Source: Staphylococcus edaphicus (GTDB taxonomy: Bacteria; Bacillota; Bacilli; Staphylococcales; Staphylococcaceae). Taken from it: a DNA stretch of 64,000 nt. Position 1 is the stretch's first letter, and each line of letters starts with the position of its first letter. Location: assembly GCF_002614725.1 (NCBI RefSeq), contig NZ_MRZN01000002.1:1-64000 (forward strand), in the 5' to 3' direction. A model generated the notes under the pieces. The model searched no databases, was not told the origin of the DNA, and was given only the letters and a program-made list of their open reading frames with translations. The translations under genes and the position numbers were made by a program. Positions 31,343 through 44,707 of the stretch are shown in pieces.

Positions 31343-32002
31343 ATGGATAAAGAGTATGTTGTAATTGGTTTAGGGCGATTTGGTGGAAGTATTGTAAGAG
31401 AATTAAATGCACTTGATATGGATGTAATGGCTATTGATATGAATGAAGCGCGCGTGAATGAGTATAGTGATATTGCAACGCATGCTGTAGTAGCTGATAC
31501 CACAGATGAGGCAGTTATGAAGAGTTTAGGTATTAGAAATTTTGATCATGTAATTGTCGCTATTGGTGAAAATATTCAGTCAAGTACCTTAACGACCTTA
31601 ATATTGAAAGAATTAGGTGTTAAAAAAGTTACAGCAAAAGCTCAAAATGATTATCATGCTAAAATTTTAAATAAGATTGGAGCCGATACCGTAGTACATC
31701 CAGAAAGAGACATGGGTAGAAGAATTGCACATAATGTAGCGAGTGCTAGTGTATTGGATTATTTAGAGCTTGCGGATGAGCATTCTATAGTAGAAATAAA
31801 AGCTAGTGAGAAAATGGCTGGTCAAACAATCATTCAATTAGATATTCGTGCGCAATTTGGAATTAGTATTATAGCGATTAAACGAGGTAGAGAAATATTA
31901 GTGTCACCAGATCCAAACATAAGCATAGAGATAGGTGATATCTTAATCATGATAGGCCATGACAATGACCTTAATCGTTTTGAGAAAAAAGTTGTAAGAT
32001 AA
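31343..32002 (+). CDS. ktrC: Potassium uptake regulatory protein KtrC (RCK, TrkA family)
   Basis: 219 residues from the ATG at 31343, right after GGAGG. A Rossmann RCK_N domain with VVIGLGRFGGSIVREL and an Asp-ended strand (VMAIDMNEARV) for nucleotide binding, then an RCK_C domain (about 135-219). It forms the ring that gates a KtrB/KtrD K+ channel. In S. aureus the gene at this position (next to cydAB and rnjA) is ktrC, whose RCK_C binds c-di-AMP; the name is transferred by position. Confidence 0.88.
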   Translation: MDKEYVVIGLGRFGGSIVRELNALDMDVMAIDMNEARVNEYSDIATHAVVADTTDEAVMKSLGIRNFDHVIVAIGENIQSSTLTTLILKELGVKKVTAKAQNDYHAKILNKIGADTVVHPERDMGRRIAHNVASASVLDYLELADEHSIVEIKASEKMAGQTIIQLDIRAQFGISIIAIKRGREILVSPDPNISIEIGDILIMIGHDNDLNRFEKKVVR

Positions 32003-32017
32003 ACAATTAATAATATA

Positions 32018-32050
32018 TCCTCAAAAACTTTTGAGTTTTTGAGGATTCCT
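32018..32050 (+). terminator. Hairpin terminator of ktrC
   Basis: TCCTCAAAAAC pairs with GTTTTTGAGGA across a short loop. The T tail is poor (TTCCT), so it may act together with the next hairpin. Confidence 0.55.
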
Positions 32051-32055
32051 ATAAT

Positions 32056-32101
32056 AAAAAAAGAACGGCCACTCATATTTGTAATAGTGGCCGTTCTTTT
32101 T

Positions 32102-32103
<2 letters not shown>
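32056..32103. terminator. Bidirectional terminator between ktrC and rnjA
   Basis: GAACGGCCACT (32063-32073) pairs with AGTGGCCGTTC (32086-32096) between seven A and seven T. It overlaps the last bases of rnjA and ends both convergent transcripts. Confidence 0.93.
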
Positions 32104-34179
<2,076 letters not shown>

Positions 34180-34678
34180 TTTATATATTTCCTCCTAAAA
34201 ATCATGTATTGATTTATAATTATTTTAATTGTAAAAACCCTAGTGCTTTATTTAGGTATGAAAATGCAATGCCTCTATTACTTGATAAGGCACTTATTTC
34301 AGAACAATGTGAATTGCTACCATATATAAATAGAACATACTAGTTTTTGCCCAGTATGTTTCTAGGGTAATCTTCAGTTCGTTCGATTAGAAAAACACAA
34401 ATACTTTGATTTGTATGTTTTCAGTTATTTCTCATTTTACATGATGTAGTGGAATAAATAAAGCAGTTTTATCTTGAGAAGTAGTATTTAATAGATCAAG
34501 TTACTTCTTATTTAAAATACTTATGTAAATTGACTAAGTAACAATTACAGAAAATTTTGAAAAATATAATAAAAAACTTGAGTAGTATATAAAAATTAAT
34601 TAAGATAAAGAAGTGACTGAGGGAAGTATAGTAAAACATAAATTACAATGAAATATGGTAAATATTGAGGTGATTCAT
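34180..34678. other. Long AT-rich intergenic region
   Basis: 499 bases between divergent rpoY-rnjA and the 90-residue gene. Three hairpins can be seen: GAACATACT...AGTATGTTT (34331-34361), ACAAATAC...TTTGTATGT (34397-34420), and AGAAGTA...TACTTCT followed by TATTT (34479-34512). The last could end a short plus-strand RNA. No coding frame convinces me, and no clear promoter pair. Confidence 0.4.
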
Positions 34679-34951
34679 TTGAATAAGGTAAAGACAATTA
34701 TTGAAGACGTAAAGAAAGAAAAATCACGTACAGATAAAATATTTAAAGGTGTAACTTTTGAAGTGCGTGCTGAGCAAGTAATCATGTTTTTTAATTATAA
34801 TGAAATTATTGATACGGTTAATGAAGATCAAAATTATGTTAAGCATAATCATGACCCGGAATTTATTGATATGCAGCAATTAACAGAGCTGAAATCAGAA
34901 TTTAAGGAACTGAACATTCCATATCATGAACGAAGAGATGATTTTATGTAA
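34679..34951 (+). CDS. Small protein of unknown function, 90 residues
   Basis: TTG start at 34679 after GAGGTGAT; the reading from 34655 would place the RBS inside the gene. It starts LNKVKTIIEDVKKEKSRTDK, is mixed charged, without membrane segment or signal, with an acidic middle (DTVNEDQNYVKHNHDPEF) and ends ERRDDFM. S. aureus has a like-sized gene at this place. I do not recognise a family or active-site motif. It is followed by a hairpin shared with convergent def. Confidence 0.7.
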   Translation: MNKVKTIIEDVKKEKSRTDKIFKGVTFEVRAEQVIMFFNYNEIIDTVNEDQNYVKHNHDPEFIDMQQLTELKSEFKELNIPYHERRDDFM

Positions 34952-35090
34952 TTGAACGGAGATGTGGCAAAATTTTATTTTCCAAAAATTTCAAAGCGCT
35001 TAAGCGTAGAGAACATTTGTGGATATTACAAGCGTTTTAGCGTTTAGTTAGCTATCACTAGGTACATACTGAGTCAACTTTTGACAATAT

Positions 35091-35140
35091 AGCAAGCTAG
35101 GCCGAGCCATGACTATATGGCTCGGCCTAGCTTGTTATTA
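35091..35140. terminator. Bidirectional hairpin between the 90-residue gene and def
   Basis: AGCAAGCTAGGCCGAGCCAT pairs with ATGGCTCGGCCTAGCTTGT across GACTAT, more than 20 bp of stem. The T tail is mixed (TTATTAATT). Confidence 0.8.
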
Positions 35141-35154
35141 ATTAACCTAGTTGG

Positions 35155-35706
35155 TTAGACTTCTACGGCATCATCATGTGGCTGAAGTGGGTTGTTTGAA
35201 TCTATATGATCATAGAACATTATGCCGTTGATGTGATCAATTTCATGTTGAAGTACAACAGCAGGATAACCTTTCAAACGTAATTTCACTTCTTTTCCAT
35301 CAATGTCGGTAGCTTTAACCGTAATTCTGTTTTTACGATGGACTAATCCTGGAATGTTTTCGTCTACACTTAGGCAACCTTCACCTGTGGGAAGATAGGC
35401 TTCTTGGATACTGTGGCTCATGATTTTTGGGTTTACTAACATTAAATCATATGACTTACCATTTCCATCATCTGGTAAATAAACGGCAATCATTTTTTTA
35501 GAAATATTGATTTGTGGAGCAGCAAGCCCAACACCTGACCGTAATCCATATTTGCTAGCCATATCTTCATCTTGACTATTAATTAAAAATTCACGCATAG
35601 CTAATAACGTATTACGATCCTCTTCGGAAAGCGGTAAAGTAACGTCTTTTGCTTTCGCCCGAAGTGTAGGGTGTCCATCCCGGATAATATCTTTCATAGT
35701 TAACAT
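35155..35706 (-). CDS. def: Peptide deformylase
   Basis: 183 residues from the ATG at 35704-35706, the usual [16 protein letters not shown] start; the frame extends upstream, but without family similarity. It removes formyl from nascent N termini. Motifs 1-3: [18 protein letters not shown], and [14 protein letters not shown] (metal Cys and two His, catalytic Glu). Long type 2 PDF, as in Gram-positives. Confidence 0.97.
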   Translation of the reverse strand: MLTMKDIIRDGHPTLRAKAKDVTLPLSEEDRNTLLAMREFLINSQDEDMASKYGLRSGVGLAAPQINISKKMIAVYLPDDGNGKSYDLMLVNPKIMSHSIQEAYLPTGEGCLSVDENIPGLVHRKNRITVKATDIDGKEVKLRLKGYPAVVLQHEIDHINGIMFYDHIDSNNPLQPHDDAVEV

Positions 35707-35831
35707 TTGTTCATACACCTTCCTTAATATAAAATATACCAAAGTTGAATAGATAAAATACAGTAGTTAGATTTGATTTATCATAAAATATTATATAACA
35801 TAACAAGCACATAAAGGAGGATTTTTCAAAA

Positions 35832-36458
35832 ATGAAATTAAAATATGGCATCAGTGCAGTCCTTGCTTCTACAGTCTTAGTTGCTGGGTGTACAACAGAT
35901 AAAGGCGAAATTAAAGATTATAATGAACAAGTACAAAAGGCTTTTGATGCAGAAAAACCAGTATCATCTGTTGGTAAGAAATTAAATAGTTTAGAACAAG
36001 ATAAACAAAAACTAGTGAAAAAAATTAACGGTAAAAATCAGCAAGAAGTGCAAGATACATCTAAAAAAGTTGTTGATAATATTGAACAAAGAGAAAAAGA
36101 ATTTAAAAAAGAAGAAAAGGCCATAAATAATTCTGAAGAAAAATTCAAAAAAGCGGAACAACATTTAGATAACATAAATGACAAACAAAAGAAAAAAGAA
36201 GTTAAACAATTAAATGATGCGCTACAAGATAAATATAAGGCGCATGATGCATATGCAAAAGCATATAAAAACATTATGAATAAAGAAAAGGATATGTTTG
36301 AATATACTGCTGGAAATCAAGTAGAACAATCTCAAATTGATAAAAAATCCGAAGAAGTATCAAAATCATATAAAGAGATGAATAAAGCTTTCAAGAAATA
36401 TTCAGATGCAATGAATAAAGTGAATAAAGAAAAAGAAGATGTAGATAGTTTAGCCTAA
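35832..36458 (+). CDS. YkyA-family cell-wall-binding lipoprotein
   Basis: 208 residues; ATG after AAGGAGG. Signal peptide with lipobox LVAGC (Cys20), then an almost all-helical coiled-coil domain extremely rich in Lys and Glu. This matches the YkyA-type putative cell-wall-binding lipoprotein (PF10368), the gene that normally lies between def and pdhA in Bacillales. It should be anchored to the outer face of the membrane. Function not established. Confidence 0.87.
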   Translation: MKLKYGISAVLASTVLVAGCTTDKGEIKDYNEQVQKAFDAEKPVSSVGKKLNSLEQDKQKLVKKINGKNQQEVQDTSKKVVDNIEQREKEFKKEEKAINNSEEKFKKAEQHLDNINDKQKKKEVKQLNDALQDKYKAHDAYAKAYKNIMNKEKDMFEYTAGNQVEQSQIDKKSEEVSKSYKEMNKAFKKYSDAMNKVNKEKEDVDSLA

Positions 36459-36651
36459 AGACAAACGATGGAGGCAAGTCATTTGAAATTAAAGTATAGA
36501 AGATATACCATTATAATTGATTGCGCTTACATTTGATGGGAATACTATGTAATAGAGTACTGTTTTGTTAGTGGTACAGTCATAGTGAAATAATTAGTAC
36601 AGCTCCGGAACTGTACCTACTTTAACTACTACAGAACTTTTTCAAATTGTT

Positions 36652-36680
36652 TAACAGTGAAACAGTTTTGTGGTACAATG
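36652..36680 (+). promoter_or_regulatory. pdhABCD promoter
   Basis: TTAACA (36652-36657), 17-base spacer, extended -10 TGGTACAAT (36672-36680). Upstream, GTACAG-N8-CTGTAC (about 36597-36616) makes a palindrome that could be an operator. The pdhA start follows after a leader of about 45 bases with GGAAAGGTTTGGTG as the RBS region. Confidence 0.65.
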
Positions 36681-36730
36681 TTTAAGGATAAAATGAATTT
36701 CTATTATACGGGAAAGGTTTGGTGAATTGA

Positions 36731-37843
<1,113 letters not shown>

Positions 37844-37846
37844 CCG

Positions 37847-38824
37847 ATGGCACAAATGACAATGGTTCAAGCGATTAACAACGCGCTTAAAACCGAATTA
37901 CAAAACGACGAAAATGTTTTACTTTTCGGTGAAGACGTTGGTGTTAACGGTGGTGTTTTCCGTGTAACTGAAGGTTTACAAAAAGAATTCGGTGAAGATC
38001 GTGTATTTGATACACCTTTAGCGGAATCTGGTATTGGTGGTTTAGCGTTAGGTTTAACTACACAAGGATACCGTCCAGTTATGGAAATACAATTCTTAGG
38101 ATTCGTATTTGAAGTATTCGACTCTGTAGCAGGACAAATTGCGCGTACGCGTTTCCGTTCTGGTAACTCTAAACAAGCGCCAGTTACTATTCGTGCTCCT
38201 TTTGGTGGCGGTGTGCATACACCAGAACTACATGCCGATAATTTAGAAGGTATCTTAGCGCAATCACCTGGATTACATGTTGTAATCCCTTCTAACCCTT
38301 ACGATGCTAAAGGTTTATTAATTTCTGCTATCAGAAGTAACGATCCTGTCGTATATTTAGAACATATGAAATTATATCGTTCATTCCGAGATGAAGTACC
38401 TGAAGAAGAGTACACTATCGAAATTGGTAAAGCTAACGTAAAACAAGAAGGTAATGATATTACCCTTATTGCTTATGGTGCAATGGTACAAGAATCATTA
38501 AAAGCAGCAGAAGAATTAGAAAAAGATGGCTACTCAGTAGAAGTTATTGACTTACGTACTGTACAACCAATTGACATCGAAACACTTGTTGCTTCAGTTG
38601 AAAAAACAGGACGTGCAGTAGTTGTTCAAGAAGCGCAACGTCAAGCTGGCGTAGGTGCAGCTGTAGCATCAGAATTAGCTGAACGTGCAATCCTTTCATT
38701 AGACGCACCAATCGCTCGTGTCGCAGCAGCAGATACGGTTTATCCGTTTACACAAGCTGAAAATGTTTGGTTACCAAACAAAAACGATATCGTTGAAAAA
38801 GCAAAAGCAACATTAGAATTTTAA
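37847..38824 (+). CDS. pdhB: Pyruvate dehydrogenase E1 beta
   Basis: 325 residues; RBS AAGGAG. A transketolase-like chain with [33 protein letters not shown] and [19 protein letters not shown]. It forms the alpha2beta2 E1 active site with PdhA. It is followed by 145 bases with two hairpins before pdhC, a larger gap than elsewhere in the operon. Confidence 0.97.
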   Translation: MAQMTMVQAINNALKTELQNDENVLLFGEDVGVNGGVFRVTEGLQKEFGEDRVFDTPLAESGIGGLALGLTTQGYRPVMEIQFLGFVFEVFDSVAGQIARTRFRSGNSKQAPVTIRAPFGGGVHTPELHADNLEGILAQSPGLHVVIPSNPYDAKGLLISAIRSNDPVVYLEHMKLYRSFRDEVPEEEYTIEIGKANVKQEGNDITLIAYGAMVQESLKAAEELEKDGYSVEVIDLRTVQPIDIETLVASVEKTGRAVVVQEAQRQAGVGAAVASELAERAILSLDAPIARVAAADTVYPFTQAENVWLPNKNDIVEKAKATLEF

Positions 38825-38830
38825 TAATCA

Positions 38831-38928
38831 CTGAAGCGAAGTAGCGTATATGAAACTTCAATATACCTACTTCATTCAGGTTTATATATACAACATGAGG
38901 TATGAGCGATTGATCTCATCCTCAATTT
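38831..38928 (+). promoter_or_regulatory. Two consecutive hairpins between pdhB and pdhC
   Basis: Hairpin 1: CTGAA (38831-35), AAGTAG, GTATAT, nine-base loop, then ATATAC, CTACTT, TTCAG to 38879. Hairpin 2: TGAGG (38896-38900) and ATGAG pair with CTCAT and CCTCA (38915-38924), followed by ATTTCTAATTTTT, a partial terminator. They could end, process or protect the pdhAB part and so set the E1:E2 ratio. Role inferred. Confidence 0.65.
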
Positions 38929-38969
38929 CTAATTTTTGACTTAATATGAATTTTTAGGAGGATAATAAC

Positions 38970-40271
38970 GTGGCATTTGAATTTAAATTACCCGACATTG
39001 GTGAAGGTATCCACGAAGGTGAAATTGTAAAGTGGTTTGTTAAAGCTGGAGATACAATTGAAGAAGACGATGTATTAGCTGAAGTTCAAAATGACAAATC
39101 AGTTGTTGAAATTCCATCACCTGTTTCAGGTACTATCGAAGAAGTATTAGTAGATGAAGGTACTGTAGCAGTTGTTGGTGATACAATTGTTAAAATTGAT
39201 GCACCTGATGCAGAAGATATGCAGTTTAAAGGTAGTGAAAGTGATGATTCTTCAAGTGAATCTGCAGAAGCTCCTGCTGAAGAAAGTGCTAAAGAAGAAG
39301 CAGCACCTGCTCAATCTTCAAGTGATGAAGAAGTAGACGAAAGCAAACGTGTGAAAGCGATGCCTTCAGTTCGTAAATATGCTCGTGAAAATGGCGTTAA
39401 CATTAAAGCTGTTTCAGGTTCAGGTAAGAATGGACGTACTACTAAAGAAGATGTCGATGCATACTTAAATGGTGGACAAGCTTCAACAACAAATGAAAGT
39501 GCTGCAGCAACAACGAGTGAAGAACCTTCAAGTTCTGCACAACCAGCAGCAGTTTCAACAGAGGATGAATACCCAGAAACTACTGAAAAAATACCAGCAA
39601 TGCGTAAAGCAATTGCTAAAGCAATGGTTAACTCTAAACACACTGCACCACACGTAACATTAATGGATGAAATTGATGTTCAAGAATTATGGGATCACCG
39701 TAAAAAATTCAAAGAAGTTGCAGCTGAGCAAGGTACTAAATTAACTTTCTTACCTTACGTTGTAAAAGCACTTGTTTCTGCACTTAAAAAATACCCAGCA
39801 CTTAATACTTCATTCAACGAAGAAGCTGGCGAAATTGTGCATAAACATTATTGGAATGTTGGTATTGCTGCTGACACAGACAGAGGCTTATTAGTGCCAG
39901 TTGTTAAAAATGCTGACCGCAAGTCTATGTTTGCAATTTCAGATGAAATTAATGAACTAGCTGTTAAAGCACGTGATGGTAAATTAACTGCTGATGAAAT
40001 GAAAGGTGCTACTTGTACAATTAGTAACATCGGTTCTGCTGGTGGTCAATGGTTTACACCAGTAATTAATCATCCAGAAGTTGCTATCTTAGGTATTGGC
40101 CGTATTGCTCAAAAACCTATCGTTAAAGATGGCGAAATTATTGCAGCACCAGTATTATCATTATCATTAAGCTTTGACCACAGACAAATTGATGGTGCTA
40201 CTGGTCAAAATGCTATGAATCATATTAAACGTTTATTAAATAATCCAGAATTATTATTAATGGAGGGGTAA
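38970..40271 (+). CDS. pdhC: Pyruvate dehydrogenase E2 (dihydrolipoyl acetyltransferase)
   Basis: 433 residues from a GTG after AGGAGG. One lipoyl domain (1-78, lipoyl-Lys43 in NDKSVV), an acidic Ser/Ala/Glu linker (about 85-122), the E1/E3-binding domain (128-166, [32 protein letters not shown]), a second flexible linker, then the catalytic domain with [12 protein letters not shown]. It forms the core of the complex. It has one lipoyl domain, the usual Gram-positive number. Confidence 0.97.
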   Translation: MAFEFKLPDIGEGIHEGEIVKWFVKAGDTIEEDDVLAEVQNDKSVVEIPSPVSGTIEEVLVDEGTVAVVGDTIVKIDAPDAEDMQFKGSESDDSSSESAEAPAEESAKEEAAPAQSSSDEEVDESKRVKAMPSVRKYARENGVNIKAVSGSGKNGRTTKEDVDAYLNGGQASTTNESAAATTSEEPSSSAQPAAVSTEDEYPETTEKIPAMRKAIAKAMVNSKHTAPHVTLMDEIDVQELWDHRKKFKEVAAEQGTKLTFLPYVVKALVSALKKYPALNTSFNEEAGEIVHKHYWNVGIAADTDRGLLVPVVKNADRKSMFAISDEINELAVKARDGKLTADEMKGATCTISNIGSAGGQWFTPVINHPEVAILGIGRIAQKPIVKDGEIIAAPVLSLSLSFDHRQIDGATGQNAMNHIKRLLNNPELLLMEG

Positions 40272-40274
40272 AAC

Positions 40275-41681
40275 ATGGTAGTTGGAGATTTCCCAATTGA
40301 AACAGATACTATTGTAATCGGAGCAGGACCTGGTGGCTATGTTGCAGCAATTCGTGCAGCACAATTAGGTCAAAAAGTAACAATCGTAGAAAAAGGTGAA
40401 CTTGGCGGTGTATGTCTAAATGTTGGATGTATTCCTTCAAAAGCTTTACTACACGCTTCTCATCGTTATGATGAAACTAAAAACTCTGAAAATTTAGGTG
40501 TTATTGCTGAAAGTGTTTCACTTAAATTTGACAAAGTTCAAGAATTCAAACAATCAGTTGTTAAAAAATTAACTGGTGGCGTTGAAGGACTATTAAAAGG
40601 TAATAAAGTTGAAATCGTAAAAGGTGAGGCTTATTTTGTTGATAATAATAGCCTACGTGTTATGGATGAGAAAAGTGCTCAAACATATAACTTCAAACAC
40701 GCGATTATTGCAACTGGTTCTAGACCAATTGAAATCCCTAACTTCAAATTTGGTAACCGTGTAATCGATTCTACTGGCGCATTAAATTTACAAGATGTAC
40801 CAGAAAAATTAGTAGTAGTTGGTGGCGGTTATATTGGTTCTGAATTAGGAACTGCTTTTGCTAACTTTGGTTCAGAAGTTACAATTTTAGAAGGCGCTAA
40901 AGATATCTTAGGCGGTTTCGAAAAACAAATGACGCAACCTGTTAAAAAAGGTATGAAAGAAAAAGGCGTTGAAATTGTAACAGAAGCGATGGCTAAATCT
41001 GCTGAAGAAACAGACAATGGTGTTAAAGTAACATATGAAGTTAAAGGTGAAGAACAAACTATCGACGCTGATTACGTATTAGTTACAGTTGGACGTCGTC
41101 CAAACACTGACGAATTAGGCTTAGAAGAATTAGGTCTTAAATTCGCCGATCGCGGTTTATTAGAAGTAGATAAACAAAGCCGTACTTCTGCTGAAAACAT
41201 TTTTGCAATTGGCGATATCGTACCAGGTTTACCACTTGCACATAAAGCAAGCTATGAAGCTAAAGTAGCTGCAGAAGTTATTGCTGGAGAAGCATCTGAA
41301 GTTGACTACATTGGTATGCCTGCTGTATGTTTCACAGAACCTGAATTAGCTACAGTTGGTTATACAGAAGCTCAAGCTAAAGAAGAAGGTTTAGCAGTAA
41401 CTGCATCTAAGTTCCCATATGCAGCTAATGGTCGTGCGTTATCATTAGATGATACTACTGGATTTGTTAAATTGTTAACACTTAAAGAAGATAATACATT
41501 AGTAGGTGCTCAAGTAGTAGGTACTGGTGCTTCTGATATTATTTCTGAATTAGGTTTAGCAATTGAATCAGGAATGAATGCTGAAGATTTAGCATTAACT
41601 ATACATGCTCACCCAACATTAGGTGAAATGTCTATGGAAGCTGCTGAGAAAGCATTAGGATTACCTATTCACACAATGTAA
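40275..41681 (+). CDS. pdhD: Dihydrolipoamide dehydrogenase (E3)
   Basis: 468 residues; ATG after GGAGGGG. A flavoprotein re-oxidising dihydrolipoyl groups with NAD+. FAD motif [17 protein letters not shown], redox pair Cys47/Cys52 ([13 protein letters not shown]), NAD motif [13 protein letters not shown], and the C-terminal catalytic His in [15 protein letters not shown]. Last gene of the operon; it may also serve other 2-oxoacid dehydrogenases. Confidence 0.98.
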   Translation: MVVGDFPIETDTIVIGAGPGGYVAAIRAAQLGQKVTIVEKGELGGVCLNVGCIPSKALLHASHRYDETKNSENLGVIAESVSLKFDKVQEFKQSVVKKLTGGVEGLLKGNKVEIVKGEAYFVDNNSLRVMDEKSAQTYNFKHAIIATGSRPIEIPNFKFGNRVIDSTGALNLQDVPEKLVVVGGGYIGSELGTAFANFGSEVTILEGAKDILGGFEKQMTQPVKKGMKEKGVEIVTEAMAKSAEETDNGVKVTYEVKGEEQTIDADYVLVTVGRRPNTDELGLEELGLKFADRGLLEVDKQSRTSAENIFAIGDIVPGLPLAHKASYEAKVAAEVIAGEASEVDYIGMPAVCFTEPELATVGYTEAQAKEEGLAVTASKFPYAANGRALSLDDTTGFVKLLTLKEDNTLVGAQVVGTGASDIISELGLAIESGMNAEDLALTIHAHPTLGEMSMEAAEKALGLPIHTM

Positions 41682-41732
41682 TTTATAGCTATACTTTGCA
41701 TTTTATTCCAGTCAGCTATTGCTGATTAGCTT

Positions 41733-41772
41733 ATGAGTCCGAGACAATTATTTTGTCCGGACTCATTTTTTT
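41733..41772 (+). terminator. Terminator of pdhABCD
   Basis: ATGAGTCCGAGACA pairs with TGTCCGGACTCAT and is followed by seven T. Strong intrinsic terminator. Confidence 0.9.
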
Positions 41773-41833
41773 GATATTTTAATTTTACAAGGGTATATAA
41801 TTTATAGGTTAATAGTGAAAGGTGGTATATAAA

Positions 41834-42112
41834 ATGGAATATCAATATCCAATTGATTTAGATTGGACTAATGAAGAAATGATGCAAGTTGTTTCTTTTT
41901 TTAACGCTGTAGAAGCATATTATGAATCTAGTGTAGATGGAAAAAAGTTATTGGAAAAATATAAGCAATTTAAAAATATTGTTCCAGGAAAGGCTGAAGA
42001 AAAACAAATTTTTAAAGAGTTTGAAAATAGCAGTGGATACAGTAGCTATCATGCAGTTAAAGCCGTTCAATCTTCGACTGAACAAAAATATTTTTCAGCA
42101 AAAACTAAATAA
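41834..42112 (+). CDS. UPF0223 family protein
   Basis: 92 residues from the ATG at 41834, eight bases after AGGTGG; the upstream in-frame GTG would include the [34 protein letters not shown] and [12 protein letters not shown] are characteristic of the UPF0223 family of Bacillales, a small helical protein found downstream of pdh. No known activity. Confidence 0.85.
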   Translation: MEYQYPIDLDWTNEEMMQVVSFFNAVEAYYESSVDGKKLLEKYKQFKNIVPGKAEEKQIFKEFENSSGYSSYHAVKAVQSSTEQKYFSAKTK

Positions 42113-42154
42113 GTATTGTTTTTAAGGCTATATTTTGATATTTTTATTAAGCAT

Positions 42155-42188
42155 TAAACAAAATGTTTGATAATTGTAAACAAAATGT
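42155..42188. promoter_or_regulatory. Two direct repeats TAAACAAAATGT upstream of the pot operon
   Basis: Identical 12-base words at 42155-42166 and 42177-42188, 22 bases apart from start to start (two helical turns). A weaker AAAACAAATGTG follows near 42235. They lie 70-100 bases before the Xre-type regulator gene and could be its operator. Role inferred from position. Confidence 0.55.
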
Positions 42189-42259
42189 AGCTTTATATTT
42201 TGGGATTGAATTGATAAATTTAAAGCTAAAACTAAAACAAATGTGTTAAAGGTGACTTC

Positions 42260-42799
42260 ATGGACATAGGTAAGAAAATTAGGAATTTAAGAACTATGAA
42301 AAAATTAACGCAAGAAGAATTGGCTGAGCGAACGGATCTTTCAAAAGGCTATATATCGCAAATTGAAAGCCAGCATGCTTCTCCTAGTATGGAAACATTT
42401 CTAAATTTATTGGAGGTTTTAGGAACTAGCCCAAGTGATTTTTTTAAGGAGCCAAGTTCTGAAAAGATATTATATAAAAAAGAATCACAAGCAACTTACG
42501 ATGAATATGATAAAGGTTATATTCTAAATTGGCCGGTAACACAATCTAATGAATTTGAAATGGAACCTTTGATATTAACTTTAAAGGCACATGCTTCGTA
42601 CAAACATTTTGAACCATCTGAATCTGATACATTCATATATTGTTTAAAAGGTGAAGTGGCACTTTTATTAGGTGACAAACATTATTATGCTGAAGCTGGG
42701 GATGCACTTTATTTTAAAGCCAATCAATTACATAGATTAGCGAATCAAACAACTAGTGAAGTACAGGTAATGATAGTCGTTACAGCTTCATATTTATAG
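42260..42799 (+). CDS. XRE-cupin transcriptional regulator of the polyamine operon
   Basis: 179 residues; RBS AAAGGTGA. An N-terminal HTH_3 domain (6-60) with LRTMKKLTQEELAERTDLSKGYISQIES, then a C-terminal cupin (about 105-175, CLKGEVALLLGD...DALYFKANQLHRLAN) that may bind a small effector. The PuuR-like architecture and the position (12 bases before potA) suggest control of potABCD by a polyamine, plus autoregulation. Part of the same transcript. Confidence 0.87.
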   Translation: MDIGKKIRNLRTMKKLTQEELAERTDLSKGYISQIESQHASPSMETFLNLLEVLGTSPSDFFKEPSSEKILYKKESQATYDEYDKGYILNWPVTQSNEFEMEPLILTLKAHASYKHFEPSESDTFIYCLKGEVALLLGDKHYYAEAGDALYFKANQLHRLANQTTSEVQVMIVVTASYL

Positions 42800-42811
42800 G
42801 AGGAGATACAA

Positions 42812-43906
42812 ATGGCGCCATTATTATCTTTCAAATCGGTTAGTAAACAATACGATGACTTACAGATATTAGACAAAATAGATATCGATATTGAGTCAGG
42901 ACACTTTTATACATTATTAGGACCATCTGGTTGCGGTAAGACAACTATTTTAAAATTAATAGCAGGTTTTGAAGCGTCAGATAGTGGGGACATCATCTAT
43001 CAAGGGCAATCAATTAATCATATACCTGCAAATAAACGAAAGGTTAATACTGTCTTCCAAGATTATGCACTATTTCCTCATTTAAATGTCTATGATAATA
43101 TTGCTTTTGGTTTGAAGCTAAAAAAATTACATAAGTCAGAAATTGATAGAAAAGTACAAGAGGCACTGAAATTAGTGAAATTGAATGGATATGAGACAAG
43201 AACTATAGATGGTATGAGTGGGGGACAAAAGCAGCGCATTGCGATAGCAAGAGCAATTGTAAATGAACCTGAAATTTTGTTGTTAGATGAATCTCTTTCT
43301 GCCTTAGATTTAAAACTAAGAACAGAAATGCAATATGAGCTTAGAGAAATACAATCTCGATTAGGTATTACATTTATTTTTGTTACACATGATCAAGAAG
43401 AAGCATTAGCACTTAGCGATTATATATTTGTGATGAAAGATGGTAAAATCCAGCAATTTGGTACACCTATTGATATATACGATGAGCCGGTAAATCGTTT
43501 TGTAGCTGATTTTATTGGTGAATCGAATATTGTAGAAGGTGAAATGATAGAAGATTATTTAGTTAATATTTACGGACAAGATTTTGAATGTGTAGATATG
43601 GGTATTCCTCCACATCAGAAAGTAGAAATAGTTATTCGTCCTGAAGATATATCATTGGTAGATGCTACAAGTGGGTTATTTGAAGTCACAGTTGATTCAA
43701 TGCTATTTAGAGGCGTTCATTATGAAATAAATTGTATTGATAGAAAAGGTTATGAATGGATGATTCATTCGACTAAAAAAGCTGACGTAGGTAGTAAAGT
43801 AGGACTATACTTTGATCCTGAAGCGATTCATATTATGGTTCCGGGTGAGACAGAAGAAGAATTTGATAAGCGAATTGAAAGTTACGAGGATCAAGAAAAT
43901 GCGTAA
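42812..43906 (+). CDS. potA: Spermidine/putrescine ABC transporter ATPase
   Basis: 364 residues; RBS AGGAGG. ABC domain with Walker [17 protein letters not shown] loop [11 protein letters not shown], signature [12 protein letters not shown], Walker [13 protein letters not shown], and a C-terminal TOBE domain (about 270-350). The ESLSALD form replaces the usual DEPLSALD (Pro to Ser), which is common in PotA. Overlaps potB by eight bases. Confidence 0.95.
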   Translation: MAPLLSFKSVSKQYDDLQILDKIDIDIESGHFYTLLGPSGCGKTTILKLIAGFEASDSGDIIYQGQSINHIPANKRKVNTVFQDYALFPHLNVYDNIAFGLKLKKLHKSEIDRKVQEALKLVKLNGYETRTIDGMSGGQKQRIAIARAIVNEPEILLLDESLSALDLKLRTEMQYELREIQSRLGITFIFVTHDQEEALALSDYIFVMKDGKIQQFGTPIDIYDEPVNRFVADFIGESNIVEGEMIEDYLVNIYGQDFECVDMGIPPHQKVEIVIRPEDISLVDATSGLFEVTVDSMLFRGVHYEINCIDRKGYEWMIHSTKKADVGSKVGLYFDPEAIHIMVPGETEEEFDKRIESYEDQENA

Positions 43907-44702
43907 ACTAAATCGATTTTTGTTTATTCCTTATGTATTATGGATGATACTTTTTATTATTGTACCTGTATTATTACTCGTTTATTTTTCAATGTTTGAT
44001 ATTCAAGGTCATTTTAGTCTGCAAAATTATAAACAAATGTTCTCGTGGAAATATTTTAGTATGATTTGGGATTCTGTTATTTTTGCTGGAATCATTACAA
44101 TCATTACATTATTCATTAGTTATCCAGCTGCATATTTTATACGCAGTTCAAAATTTCAAAATCTATGGTTAATGATACTTATTATTCCTACGTGGATAAA
44201 TTTACTTCTAAAGACCTATGCATTTATAGGTTTATTGAGTCATGATGGTATGATCAACCAAATGTTAAATTTATTTCATTTGCCAAAAATGGATTTGTTA
44301 TTCACTGTACCGGCATTTTTACTCGTTGCTTGTTACATTTATATACCATTTATGATATTACCCATTTTCAATAGTATGAAGGACATCCCTAATAATATTT
44401 TACAAGCTTCTAGTGATTTAGGTGCTAGTCCGTTTACAACTTTTCGAAAAGTCATCTTGCCACTTACAAAACAAGGTGTGTTAACGGGAATTCAAGTGAC
44501 ATTTATTCCAGCACTTTCATTATTTATGATAACAAGGTTAATTGCTGGTAATAAAGTTATAAATATAGGGACAGCGATAGAGGAACAATTTTTAGTAATT
44601 CAAAACTATGGCATGGGCTCAACCATTGCATTGTGTTTAATCCTCTTTATGGCACTTGTCTTAGTTATAACGAATACTAAATCTACAAATGGAAAAGGGT
44701 GA
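43899..44702 (+). CDS. potB: Spermidine/putrescine permease PotB
   Basis: 267 residues from the ATG at 43899 inside the end of potA (the frame is open further back, but in potA sequence). Six membrane helices; the EAA-type coupling loop lies around [20 protein letters not shown] (about 180-200). Half of the transmembrane channel, working with PotC. Confidence 0.94.
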   Translation: MRKLNRFLFIPYVLWMILFIIVPVLLLVYFSMFDIQGHFSLQNYKQMFSWKYFSMIWDSVIFAGIITIITLFISYPAAYFIRSSKFQNLWLMILIIPTWINLLLKTYAFIGLLSHDGMINQMLNLFHLPKMDLLFTVPAFLLVACYIYIPFMILPIFNSMKDIPNNILQASSDLGASPFTTFRKVILPLTKQGVLTGIQVTFIPALSLFMITRLIAGNKVINIGTAIEEQFLVIQNYGMGSTIALCLILFMALVLVITNTKSTNGKG

Positions 44703-44707
44703 ATTAT

